In this document: positions 27,127 to 35,099 of the stretch, one piece after another
Layout of the letters: each line of letters starts with the position of its first letter
Numbering within the stretch: position 1 is the first letter of the stretch
Assembly: GCF_900156495.1 (NCBI RefSeq)
Contig: NZ_FTNT01000015.1
Coordinates: forward strand, 1-64,000
Length of the DNA: 64,000 bases
Origin: Williamsia sterculiae
Lineage (GTDB): Bacteria; Actinomycetota; Actinomycetes; Mycobacteriales; Mycobacteriaceae
Direction: 5' to 3'
The notes under the pieces: generated by a model
The model's database searches: none
The model's input: only the letters and a program-made list of their open reading frames with translations
Told to the model about the DNA's origin: nothing
Made by a program: the position numbers and the translations under genes

Positions 27127-27546
27127 TCACGGTGGTCCGACGATGAAACGGAAACCGGTGACGGTGTTGTTTTGCGGCTTCGCGTCGCGTTGCGCGGTCC
27201 GGGCGGTCACCGTCACCTGACCGATCAGGATGCGACCGATGATGCTCCGGGTGGCGACGGTCTGCGAGCTGCCTGCGCGCAGTTCCGGGATGATGAAGAA
27301 GTCCGACGCGGTCGGCGGTATCGACGTCACGGTGACCGCGGTGTCGGTAGCGGTCGCCGCACCCCGGTTGCTGACGGTGATCGCGAAAGGCAGCGAGGTC
27401 GGATAATTCCGAGGGCCCAGTACCGGAAGGGTCACCGACACGTCGGGCAGCGCGGGCGCGGCGTGCGCCGCAGCGGTCGCTGCCGTGCACACCGCTGAGG
27501 TCACCAGCGCCGTGACCACAGCCCGGGCCGTCATCGTCATTCGCAT
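27127..27546 (-). CDS. Secreted hypothetical protein with CARDB/DUF11-like domain
   Basis: The protein has 139 residues. A signal peptide is clear (MRMTMTARAVVTALVTSAVCTAATAAAHA, cleavage likely after AHA). The remaining hundred residues have the pattern of one beta-sandwich repeat of the CARDB/DUF11 type: LPFAITVSNRGAATATDTAVTV, then FFIIPELRAGSSQTVATRSI, then IGQVTVTARTAQRDAKPQNNTVTGF. Such domains serve as adhesive or structural modules outside the cell. The upstream in-frame ATG at 27594 would spoil the signal peptide. It is convergent with pntB and divergent from the DUF2252 gene. Confidence 0.75.
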   Translation of the reverse strand: MRMTMTARAVVTALVTSAVCTAATAAAHAAPALPDVSVTLPVLGPRNYPTSLPFAITVSNRGAATATDTAVTVTSIPPTASDFFIIPELRAGSSQTVATRSIIGRILIGQVTVTARTAQRDAKPQNNTVTGFRFIVGPP

Positions 27547-27629
27547 GGAGAAGATGTAGCAGGTCCGCGCACCGTCCGCCTCGTCTACGGTCACACCGTC
27601 ACCCGTCCGTCACCGGCTACCCTGCCCGC

Positions 27630-29018
27630 ATGCCGTTCCACCACCTGCTCGAACGACACGACCACGACGAGGCCGTCGATCTCGGCAAGTCGCTGCGCAC
27701 GACGCTGAAGCGGTCGCGGTTGGCGGAGCCGTCGACAGTCGACCGGGATGTCGTCGCCCTGATCCGTGCCCAACACGTCGACCGGATACCGGAACTGGTG
27801 CCACTGCGCCTCGAGCGGATGGGATCATCCCCGTTCGCGTTCTTCCGCGCGACGGCGGACATCATGACCACCGACCTCGCCTCGACACCGGTGACCGGCG
27901 TGGACGTGGTGATCAGCGGTGACGCACACATCGGCAACTTTGGCTTCTACGCGAGTCCTGAGCGGCGGATCCTTTTCGATCTGAACGACTTCGACGAGTC
28001 CGGGGTGGGCCCATGGGAATGGGACCTCAAACGGCTCGTGGTCAGCGCCGTGGTCTGCGCTCGGGGTGCCGGCGCCGATCACGACGAGCAGCGGGCGCTC
28101 GCCGAGCAGGTCGCCGCGGGGTACCGCACGGCGATCCGCCACGCCGCCGGCGAATCCGTACTGGATCGCTACTACCGCTCGGTGGACGCCGAAGAACTCG
28201 CCGACACCGTGCCGGGTTCGGTGGCCGACGTCATTGACAAGGCGTTGACCAAGGCGCGCAAGCGTACGGCCGACCAGATCGTCGAGAAGATCACCGAGGT
28301 GGACAACACCGGACGTCGGCGGATCACCCCCGATCCACCGATCGTGGTGCCGCTGACCGACACCGCGGGTCGGGACGCATCCGAGCAGCCAGTGGCGGAG
28401 ATCTTCGAGCGATATCTGTCATCCGTCCGCACCGACGTCGCCCTGTTGTTGTCGCAGTTCGAGGTGACCGACGTCGCGCGGCGGGTGGTCGGCGTCGGAT
28501 CGGTGGGCAACGTCGCCTTGATCGTGCTCCTGCAGGGACCATCGGATGAACCGATGGTGCTGCAGCTCAAAGAGGCCGCACCGTCGGTGCTCGAGACCAA
28601 CGGAGGACTCACCGCGGTGATCCCGGAAACCGAGCAGTTTCCCGCAGACGCCCGAGACGCGGTGCGGGTGGTCGCCGCGGCGCATGTGCTGCAGGCGAAC
28701 TCGGATCCGTTCCTGGGATGGACCGCGAACGAGAACGGTGCCTTCTACTGGCGGCAGTTCCGCGACATGAAGGGCTCCATCGATGCCGACCATCTGAGTC
28801 CGGGTGAGCTGCGACGCTATTCGGTGCTGTGCGCACAACTCCTGGCCCGGGCGCACAGCCAGAGCCCGGCTTTCGGTCAGATCGCCGGTTATCTGGGTCG
28901 TAAGCCGAATGCCGACAAGGCCATCGGACGGTGGTCGGTCGATTACGCGGACGTCGTCGACGACGACTTCCGGGTCTTCCAGAGTGCCCGGGCGGATGGG
29001 GCGTTCGACGTCGAGTGA
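27630..29018 (+). CDS. DUF2252 family protein
   Basis: The protein has 462 residues and matches DUF2252 along its length: RMGSSPFAFFRATADIM, VISGDAHIGNFGFYASPERRILFDLNDFDESGVGPWEWDLKRLVVS (in segments), VGSVGNVALIVLLQG, and LGWTANENGAFYWRQFRDMKGS. The GDxHxxNFG loop and the FDLNDFDE strand resemble the catalytic and metal-binding loops of aminoglycoside-phosphotransferase/choline-kinase folds, so an ATP-dependent kinase-like activity is possible; none is proven. It is cytoplasmic. The ATG at 27630 follows TACCCTGCCCGC, which may hold a -10 (TACCCT). It stands alone. Confidence 0.9.
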   Translation: MPFHHLLERHDHDEAVDLGKSLRTTLKRSRLAEPSTVDRDVVALIRAQHVDRIPELVPLRLERMGSSPFAFFRATADIMTTDLASTPVTGVDVVISGDAHIGNFGFYASPERRILFDLNDFDESGVGPWEWDLKRLVVSAVVCARGAGADHDEQRALAEQVAAGYRTAIRHAAGESVLDRYYRSVDAEELADTVPGSVADVIDKALTKARKRTADQIVEKITEVDNTGRRRITPDPPIVVPLTDTAGRDASEQPVAEIFERYLSSVRTDVALLLSQFEVTDVARRVVGVGSVGNVALIVLLQGPSDEPMVLQLKEAAPSVLETNGGLTAVIPETEQFPADARDAVRVVAAAHVLQANSDPFLGWTANENGAFYWRQFRDMKGSIDADHLSPGELRRYSVLCAQLLARAHSQSPAFGQIAGYLGRKPNADKAIGRWSVDYADVVDDDFRVFQSARADGAFDVE

Positions 29019-29039
29019 TCCGTCGGCATCCGGTGCAGC

Positions 29040-29903
29040 TCAGGGCAGCAGCGGTCCCACGGGGACGTCACCGGCCAGAGTGATGCGGTGCATCTTGCGG
29101 TGCGCGTCTCCGTAGTCGCGGTTGGCGTAGTGGACGGTGCTGCGGTTGTCCCACAACACCAGGTCGCCCAGACGCCAGCGGTGCCGGACGATGTGCTCGG
29201 GTTTGGTCAGGTGGGCGTAGAGGAGGTCCAGTATGCCGCGGCTCTCGGCTTCCGACACCCCCGCGATGTGCGAGGTGAACCCGGGGTTCACGAACAGCCC
29301 CTTGCGTCCCGAGTCCGGGTGCACGCGCACCACGGGATGCTCCACCGGCGGCAGCGAGGTGACCACCTCGCCATCCCACACATTGCCATTGCCCCGGCGC
29401 TTCTGGGCGAGGTAGTAGCCAAATTCGCGGTTGCCGTCGTGGACAGCGGTGAGGCCGTCGATCATCCGCTGGACCGCGGGGCTCAGCGACTCGTAGGCGA
29501 GCTGGGTGTCGGCCCAGTTGGTGTCACCGCCGTGGGGCGGCAGCACCACCGGACGCAGGATCGATCCCAGCGGGGGGCGCTTCATGAACGTGACGTCCGT
29601 GTGCCAGACGTCGGCGAACCCGTTGTCCTGGCTGTCGAGCGCGTAGACCTCGGCAGCCACGTCGCCGCTGTCGTGCACGGGATGCCCGACGGTGAGGTTG
29701 CCCAGCCGGCGACCGAACTCGATGTGCGCGGCGTCGTCGAGCCGCTGGTCACGCAGGACGAGCACCTTGTGCTCCACCAGGGCGTCGCGGACCGCGGTGA
29801 TCTGCTCGTCGTCGGCGGTGGTGATGTCCAGGCCGAGGATCTCGGCACCGAAACTGGGGCCGAACTTGTCCAGCGTCAGTTCCGGGGTGATGGCGATGGT
29901 CAC
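29040..29903 (-). CDS. TauD/TfdA family Fe(II)/2-oxoglutarate dioxygenase
   Basis: The protein has 287 residues. Iron-binding residues are visible: WHTDVTF (HxD) and, near the end, GDLVLWDNRSTVHYANRDYGD (distal His). The following HRITLAGDVP contributes the 2-oxoglutarate-binding Arg. Family members oxidise taurine, alkylsulfonates, sulfate esters or 2,4-D, and which of these applies is not clear. The start is GTG at 29903, with GAGGAG seven bases upstream; the frame to 29975 has no better site. It is monocistronic, with a long untranslated gap before it. A role in sulfur scavenging is a reasonable guess. Confidence 0.88.
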   Translation of the reverse strand: MTIAITPELTLDKFGPSFGAEILGLDITTADDEQITAVRDALVEHKVLVLRDQRLDDAAHIEFGRRLGNLTVGHPVHDSGDVAAEVYALDSQDNGFADVWHTDVTFMKRPPLGSILRPVVLPPHGGDTNWADTQLAYESLSPAVQRMIDGLTAVHDGNREFGYYLAQKRRGNGNVWDGEVVTSLPPVEHPVVRVHPDSGRKGLFVNPGFTSHIAGVSEAESRGILDLLYAHLTKPEHIVRHRWRLGDLVLWDNRSTVHYANRDYGDAHRKMHRITLAGDVPVGPLLP

Positions 29904-30245
29904 GGGGGGACTCCTCGAGATGATGCGCGCAGACGGGCGCGAGAAAGTGGCGTCGACACTTCGCGAACAGTTCACGCGCGTACGTCCGTGGAAAACGCGT
30001 GATCAGGGAATTCGGCGTGCCGAGGGCAGGAAAGCGACGGGTTCGACGATCAGCGACACGACATCGCGCACCAGCGACCGAAGTCGAGGGCGAGTCGTCG
30101 CACGAGCGGAACGGTCGGTTGCACGTGTCCAGATTTACCCGTCGCGGGTGAAAGTCGGCCACCGTCAGCGGGGGTACCGCTCACCGTGATTTGAATTGCC
30201 TGCCCGCGGGAGGTGCCGGGAACATCGACCTACCTCCAGGCGTGG
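29904..30245. other. 342-base gap with a hairpin, no gene seen
   Basis: No reading frame here has credible composition or family similarity. TTTACCCG (30134-30141) pairs with the sequence at 30145-30152 around a 3-base loop with one wobble pair. This is a compact hairpin that could end transcription from the MFS gene (30246) or affect the dioxygenase promoter. CCCGCGGG near 30205 is another short palindrome. Promoter elements for the dioxygenase are not evident. Confidence 0.5.
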
Positions 30246-31763
30246 TCACGCCGCCGGCGCGGCCACCTCTGGAGTTTCGGCGTGGCCGGGTGCTCCGATT
30301 GCGCTGCGCACATTCACCAGGACCGCCGCGGCGATTCCGGCGCCGAACAGGACGAGGGCGGCGACCAGGAATCCCAGGCTCTGGCCGTGCACCATCGCTC
30401 GTGTGACCAGTCGGGTGACGTCGTGCCGAGACGTGACGTCGGATCGATGGGCGGTGAGAAAATGGGCGGTGGCGTTGGCGGCGATGGTGTTCAGCAGGGC
30501 GGTACCGATCGCGCCGCCGACCTGCTGGGAGGTGTTGACCATCGCGGAGGCGATACCGGCGTCGCGGGGCTCGACGCCGTGGGTGGCGAGATTGACCGAA
30601 GCCATGAACATCGTGCCCATACCCAGCCCGAGTAACAGCAGCGCCGGGAAGACCACCGACCAGTAACGGGTGGTATCGGCCGAGATCTGAGTGAGCAACA
30701 ACATGCCGCAGCCTCCGACGACGGCACCGGGGACCATGAGGAAACGCGGTGGGACGCGGGTGATCAATCGGACCGCGATCTGCGTCGACCCGATCAACAT
30801 CCCGCCGACCATCGGCAGGAAGGCGACCCCGGCGCTGATCGGGGAGTAGTGGTGAGCCTGCTGCAGGTAGAGGGTGAGGAAGAGGAACGAGCCGAACATC
30901 GCGATGACCGACAATCCGACGGTCAGGTATGCCCCACCGCGGGCGCGATCGGCGACCACACGCAGCGGCAGCAGCGGGTTGGCCGTACGGCTCTGACGGA
31001 GGACGAATGCACCGAGGAGAACCACGGCGGCAACCAAGGACACGACGGTCCAGGTGTTGGACCAGCTGGTCTCCGAGGCGTGGCTGAATCCGTAGACGAC
31101 GAGGGCCAAGCCCACGCTGGCCAGCACCGCGCCACCGACATCCATTCTCGTGGTGTGGAGCTCTGTGCGTGGGGGCTCCTTGATCTCGACGATGGCACCG
31201 AACAGGGCGATCGCGGCGAATACCACGTTGATGTACATGGTCCAGCGCCAATCCAGGGTCTGGGTCAGCAACCCGCCCAGCAGCAGGCCCACCGCAGCCC
31301 CGCCGCCCGCAATCGCCCCGAAGATACCGAAGGCCCGAGCCCGTTCCTTCGGGGCGGTGAACATGACGGTCAGCAACGACAGCGCCGACGGGGCGAGCAA
31401 CGCGGCGAACACGCCCTGCAGCGCACGAGACCCGAACAGCATGGCCTCGTTGGCAGCGGCACCCCCCAGCGCGGACGCGGCGGCGAAACCGATCAGCCCC
31501 GTGATGAATGCTCTGCGACGGCCCCAGGCGTCGGCGACGCGTCCCCCGAGCAACAGCAATCCGCCGAAGGCCAGAGAGTAGGCGGTGATGACCCACTGCT
31601 GAGACGAGGTGCTGATCCCCAACTCTGCCTTGGCGTCAGGTAAAGCGATGTTGACCACGGTGGCGTCCAGTACCACCATCAACTGCGCAATGCAGATGAA
31701 CGTCAGCGCTTTCCACCGCCGGGGGTCGACGCCGACGTCGTGCGAGGTCTCACTGTTCGTCAC
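30246..31763 (-). CDS. DHA2 family MFS drug exporter (EmrB/QacA type)
   Basis: This 505-residue protein has about fourteen membrane helices, the DHA2 arrangement. Signatures are LDATVVNIALPDAKAELG (motif D1), GGRVADAWGRRRAFITGL (motif A), and GAIAGGGAAVGLLLGGLLTQTLDWRWTMYINVVFA (motif C, in segments). Such antiporters export hydrophobic drugs and dyes with protons. The GTG start has GGTGGAA upstream. It is divergent from an SDR/hydrolase pair and shares a 159-base control region with it. No regulator gene is adjacent, so its control is unknown. Confidence 0.91.
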   Translation of the reverse strand: MTNSETSHDVGVDPRRWKALTFICIAQLMVVLDATVVNIALPDAKAELGISTSSQQWVITAYSLAFGGLLLLGGRVADAWGRRRAFITGLIGFAAASALGGAAANEAMLFGSRALQGVFAALLAPSALSLLTVMFTAPKERARAFGIFGAIAGGGAAVGLLLGGLLTQTLDWRWTMYINVVFAAIALFGAIVEIKEPPRTELHTTRMDVGGAVLASVGLALVVYGFSHASETSWSNTWTVVSLVAAVVLLGAFVLRQSRTANPLLPLRVVADRARGGAYLTVGLSVIAMFGSFLFLTLYLQQAHHYSPISAGVAFLPMVGGMLIGSTQIAVRLITRVPPRFLMVPGAVVGGCGMLLLTQISADTTRYWSVVFPALLLLGLGMGTMFMASVNLATHGVEPRDAGIASAMVNTSQQVGGAIGTALLNTIAANATAHFLTAHRSDVTSRHDVTRLVTRAMVHGQSLGFLVAALVLFGAGIAAAVLVNVRSAIGAPGHAETPEVAAPAA

Positions 31764-31850
31764 GGTTCCACCGTAGCCGGTGTCGCGCCGACCTCATGGT
31801 GACGAGACGGGGCGCCATCGACGATTGATCGGGTCACCGCGACGTGCATG

Positions 31851-31879
31851 TTGACGCGGCACCAATCGCTTTCTAATGT
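31851..31879 (+). promoter_or_regulatory. SigA-type promoter of the SDR/hydrolase operon
   Basis: TTGACG (31851-31856) is followed by exactly 17 bases and TAATGT (31874-31879), a near-consensus housekeeping promoter. The predicted start of transcription near 31886 leaves a leader of about 37 bases that contains the GGGAGGA ribosome site. It is one of the clearest promoters in the window. Confidence 0.75.
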
Positions 31880-31922
31880 AACTGAGACACCGTGTCCAGC
31901 ACAGTCGGGAGGATTCGTCAGA

Positions 31923-32813
31923 GTGGACCGCACCAACCGGGTTTTTCGACGTCGTCGTCACACTGCCCGAGTCGATCTCTCCTCGTCGCTGGTGGCCATC
32001 ACGGGCGCCGCACAAGGCATCGGTCGGGCAACCGCGGAGGAGTTCTTCCGTCACGGGGCCCAAGTCCTGATCGGTGACATCGACGACGCGTTGGCGACGC
32101 GGACGGCCAAGGAGATCGATCCGACGGGATCGGATGTCACGGCGATGCGTCTGGACGTCACCCGGGCCGACTCGCTGCGAGAATTCATCGACGCGGCGGA
32201 GGCGATGGGTGGTTTCGACGTACTCGTCAACAACGCGGGGATCATGCCCACCGGGATGTTCCGCAACGAGTCACCGACGATGACCGAACGGATGCTTGCC
32301 ATCAACCTCGATGCGGTCATCCGCGGCAGCAGGCAGTCGGTGGATCTGTTCCTGCAGCGCGGAGCCGGGCATGTGGTCAACGTGGCCTCGCTGGCGGGTA
32401 CGTTCGCGATCCCCGCGTTGGCGACGTATGGAGCGACCAAGTCCGCGGTCATCAGCTTCACCGATGCGCTCTCGTTGGAGCTCGCGGGAACCGGTGTGGA
32501 AGCGACGGCCATTCTGCCGGGCATGATAAACACGGAGCTGTCGGCAGGCGCGAATTACAAGCGGTGGTTGGCGCCCGCGATCGTCGCGGAACCCGAGGAT
32601 GTGGCTGTGGCCATCGTCAGGGTCGTCACCACCGCGCACGGGGGACTGGTGTCGGTACCGCGACAGGCGGGGGCGACGATCAAAGTGTTGCAGAACATCC
32701 CGCGGCGTCCGCGTATCGCCATCGAACGGTTCGCGGGGCTCGACACCGCGTTCGCACACGCTGACCATTCCGCGCGAGAGCGATACCACCGCCGGATCTC
32801 CGACCACGGATGA
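31923..32813 (+). CDS. Short-chain dehydrogenase/reductase
   Basis: This 296-residue classical SDR has VAITGAAQGIGRATAEEF (cofactor loop TGxxxGIG), IGDIDDALA (Asp suggesting NAD preference), NNAGIMPTG, VVNVASLAGTF (catalytic Ser) and YGATKSAVISF (catalytic YxxxK). It oxidises or reduces a hydroxyl or carbonyl group; the substrate is unknown. GGGAGGA about nine bases before the GTG at 31923 fixes the start. The C-terminus is basic and longer than the core. It overlaps the alpha/beta hydrolase gene by 4 bases, and the two probably act on the same compound. Confidence 0.92.
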   Translation: MDRTNRVFRRRRHTARVDLSSSLVAITGAAQGIGRATAEEFFRHGAQVLIGDIDDALATRTAKEIDPTGSDVTAMRLDVTRADSLREFIDAAEAMGGFDVLVNNAGIMPTGMFRNESPTMTERMLAINLDAVIRGSRQSVDLFLQRGAGHVVNVASLAGTFAIPALATYGATKSAVISFTDALSLELAGTGVEATAILPGMINTELSAGANYKRWLAPAIVAEPEDVAVAIVRVVTTAHGGLVSVPRQAGATIKVLQNIPRRPRIAIERFAGLDTAFAHADHSARERYHRRISDHG

Positions 32814-33778
32814 GCGCGACGCGACAACCGCGCACGGGTGAGGCCGCTGTCTCGGCCGTCGGCCGTGGTGGCCGATCGGACGCGACCAGAACGCCGGTGA
32901 TCACGCAGTCGAAGGTGACGTTGGCATCAGTGGTCTCACGCGTACTCGCGGTCGGCAATCCGACGGGAGACCGCCCCACCGTCCTTCTCGTGCACGGCTT
33001 CACCGATTCCGCCGACACCTGGCGAGAGGTGCTGCGCCGACTCGGATCTCACGGTATCTACGCGGTCGCGCTCGACATGCCGCAGTTCGGACACGTCATC
33101 CGAACCCCGCCGGGACAGCTGTCGAAGCTCCACGACGCGTTCTTGTCTGCCGCGATCTCGCACTATGACACCGGTTGCGGCGCGGTGCTGGTCGGCAACT
33201 CACTGGGTGGGTGGGCGTCGATCCGGGCCGCGGCAGACCCCGAACTACCGGTGTGCGCGGTTGTCGCCGTGAGTCCGGCGGGGCTGCGCACGCGTGGACT
33301 GGTCGGGGGGCTGGCCCACAGGGCGATACCGACCCATCTCGTGTCCCGACTACCGTGGCTGATCCCGTCTTCGTCGCTGTCGCAGTGGTTGTGGGCACAC
33401 ATCGTGGGTGCGCTCTACAACGTCGCCGTGCGACCGGGACCATTGCCTCCCGGCACCTTGCGCCGGTACCGCGAACACGTCCAGCGCGGGGATCCTCGGT
33501 TGTGGCTGACCATCGGTGTCGAACTCATCGATGAGGTGACCGCACCCAGCGCTTTACCCATCGCAGAACTGCGCAGACCACTACATCTGATCTGGGGCAC
33601 CCGCGATCGTCTCGTCACCGCCTCCGGTGCGGTGACGGCGGCGCGTAGCAACCCGACGATGGTGACGACGGAGCTGCTGCGTGGGATCGGGCACTGCGCT
33701 CAACTCCAACGCCCCGACGTCGTCGTCGCTGCGATCCGCAACCAGCTGACCGTTCTCGCCGACCGCCACGTCACGTGA
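32810..33778 (+). CDS. Alpha/beta hydrolase
   Basis: The protein has 322 residues. The fold is shown by TVLLVHGFTDSADTWREVL (oxyanion loop), VLVGNSLGGWASIRAAA (nucleophile elbow with catalytic Ser), LHLIWGTRDRLVTASGA (catalytic Asp) and GIGHCAQLQRPDVV (catalytic His). All three catalytic residues are present. An N-terminal leader of about 40 residues is polar and probably flexible. It starts at ATG in an ATGA overlap with the SDR gene. Esterase, lipase or haloalkane-type activity cannot be separated by eye. Its end overlaps a convergent small gene by 8 bases. Confidence 0.9.
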   Translation: MSATRQPRTGEAAVSAVGRGGRSDATRTPVITQSKVTLASVVSRVLAVGNPTGDRPTVLLVHGFTDSADTWREVLRRLGSHGIYAVALDMPQFGHVIRTPPGQLSKLHDAFLSAAISHYDTGCGAVLVGNSLGGWASIRAAADPELPVCAVVAVSPAGLRTRGLVGGLAHRAIPTHLVSRLPWLIPSSSLSQWLWAHIVGALYNVAVRPGPLPPGTLRRYREHVQRGDPRLWLTIGVELIDEVTAPSALPIAELRRPLHLIWGTRDRLVTASGAVTAARSNPTMVTTELLRGIGHCAQLQRPDVVVAAIRNQLTVLADRHVT

Positions 33779-34079
33779 GTGCGGCGGCCAACCCAACCAG
33801 GGCGATGAGCACGAAGCCGAGGACACATGCACCCAGCAGGCTGAAACGTTCCCAGCCGCTGGGACCGAACTGATTGCCGTTGGTCAGAGCGGGAACATAC
33901 GAGTCCGCGATGGGTTGCCACGCAAGGCCGTACGGCGTCGGCGTCCCGATCGAATACTGCTGACCCCAGGCGACCGTGAAGACGAACATCAGATGGAAAT
34001 ACCGGTAGTTGCACAGCAGCAGGCGACCATCGCCGAACGCGATCTGCTTGTTGCGTCTGCCCCAGCCCCAGATCAGCAT
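33771..34079 (-). CDS. Small membrane protein, unknown
   Basis: The protein has 102 residues and I cannot name its family. It begins MLIWGWGRRNKQIAFGDGRLLLCNYRYFHLMFVF, an opening like that of actinobacterial zinc-ribbon membrane proteins, but only one Cys is present in this part. The C-terminus is a strong membrane helix (FSLLGACVLGFVLIALVGLAAALT). AAGGA lies nine bases before the ATG. It is in line with the phosphodiesterase gene upstream, 130 bases away, and its end overlaps the hydrolase gene on the other strand by 8 bases. Confidence 0.6.
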   Translation of the reverse strand: MLIWGWGRRNKQIAFGDGRLLLCNYRYFHLMFVFTVAWGQQYSIGTPTPYGLAWQPIADSYVPALTNGNQFGPSGWERFSLLGACVLGFVLIALVGLAAALT

Positions 34080-34209
34080 GGTGATGAATCCTTCTGACTC
34101 GCCCTCGAACGGCCGCGGCTACGACCACCACAGATGGTGCAGTCCGCGCAGTCCGCGATCAATGGGTAGAAGTACCCGTTTCCCTCGACGAGGGGTTGAG
34201 CCCACGTAC

Positions 34210-34968
34210 TCAGCGCTTGCGGCGTCCGCGTACCTCGACCGCGCGGAAGTGCGTGATCACCCGCCAACGGTGGTCGATGACGTGCAGGGCGAGCCCGGCC
34301 GGCTGGGACTCGTTGATGATGCCGTCGTTCTCGAAGGGAAGGTTGAGCGTCGACGCGACACCCGGTGCGATGCAGACCCGCCTGCGGTAGTACCGGGTCA
34401 CTGCGCCGGTGTGGGCGTGGCCGCACAGAAACGTGATGATGTTGGAGTGCTTGACGATGAGCGCGCCGAGCCGCTCCACGCCCTGCATCCGGATGCTGTC
34501 CATGAACGGCATGTCGAGGGTGACCGGTGGGTGGTGGACCGCAACGATCACCGGGACGTCCCCGGCGGCGGTGATCTCGGCGTCCATCCACTCGATGGTC
34601 TCGTCGGCGAGGTAGCCCTCGGGGCGACCGGGGATGGAACTGTCGCAGCTGAGGATGAGCGCTCCGCCCACCGTCTGGGCGAAGTTGATGGGTCCGGCAG
34701 TGGGGTGCACGCCCAGTAGATCGCGGGAGAAGTTCTCTCGATTGTCGTGGTTGCCGGGGGCGATCAGCATGGGGATCGGCGTCTGGAGAACCGCAGCGGC
34801 CTCCATGTACTGACTCGGCGTGCCGGCGTCGGCGATGTCACCGGTCACCACCAGTGCATCTATCCCGTCGGCCCGATCGTTGAGGTAGTCCATCACGGCC
34901 TGTGCGCGGGCGCGGTGGTCCTTGCTGCCGTCGAAATGCAGGTCGCTGATATGGGCGACGACGAGCAC
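34210..34968 (-). CDS. Metallophosphoesterase (CpdA-like phosphodiesterase)
   Basis: The protein has 252 residues. All five metallophosphoesterase motifs are visible: HISDLHFDG, VVTGDIADAG, APGNHDNRENF, VAVHHPP and FLCGHAHTGAV. They hold two metal ions. The closest characterised relatives hydrolyse 3',5'-cyclic AMP or other phosphodiesters in the cytoplasm, and cyclic-nucleotide specificity is only inferred. AGGAG six bases upstream supports the GTG start. The small membrane protein gene follows in the same direction, and ligD lies upstream, divergent. Confidence 0.91.
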   Translation of the reverse strand: MLVVAHISDLHFDGSKDHRARAQAVMDYLNDRADGIDALVVTGDIADAGTPSQYMEAAAVLQTPIPMLIAPGNHDNRENFSRDLLGVHPTAGPINFAQTVGGALILSCDSSIPGRPEGYLADETIEWMDAEITAAGDVPVIVAVHHPPVTLDMPFMDSIRMQGVERLGALIVKHSNIITFLCGHAHTGAVTRYYRRRVCIAPGVASTLNLPFENDGIINESQPAGLALHVIDHRWRVITHFRAVEVRGRRKR

Positions 34969-35099
34969 GGGCTGCTCCTGTGTGGTGCGGCGGTGGGGCT
35001 GGTCGCGGTACCAGTCGTGCGAGGTGGGGTGGCTACCGCGCGGTGTCGTGTTCCGAATCTAGTCGGACATGGCCCGATGCGTGTGCGCGGAGGGTCTCG

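Noticed and set aside
30185-30215. Minus-strand ATTCAAATC resembling a tRNA T-loop, possible attachment site
   Set aside because: The flanking bases cannot form the T stem, and no acceptor or anticodon arms are present.
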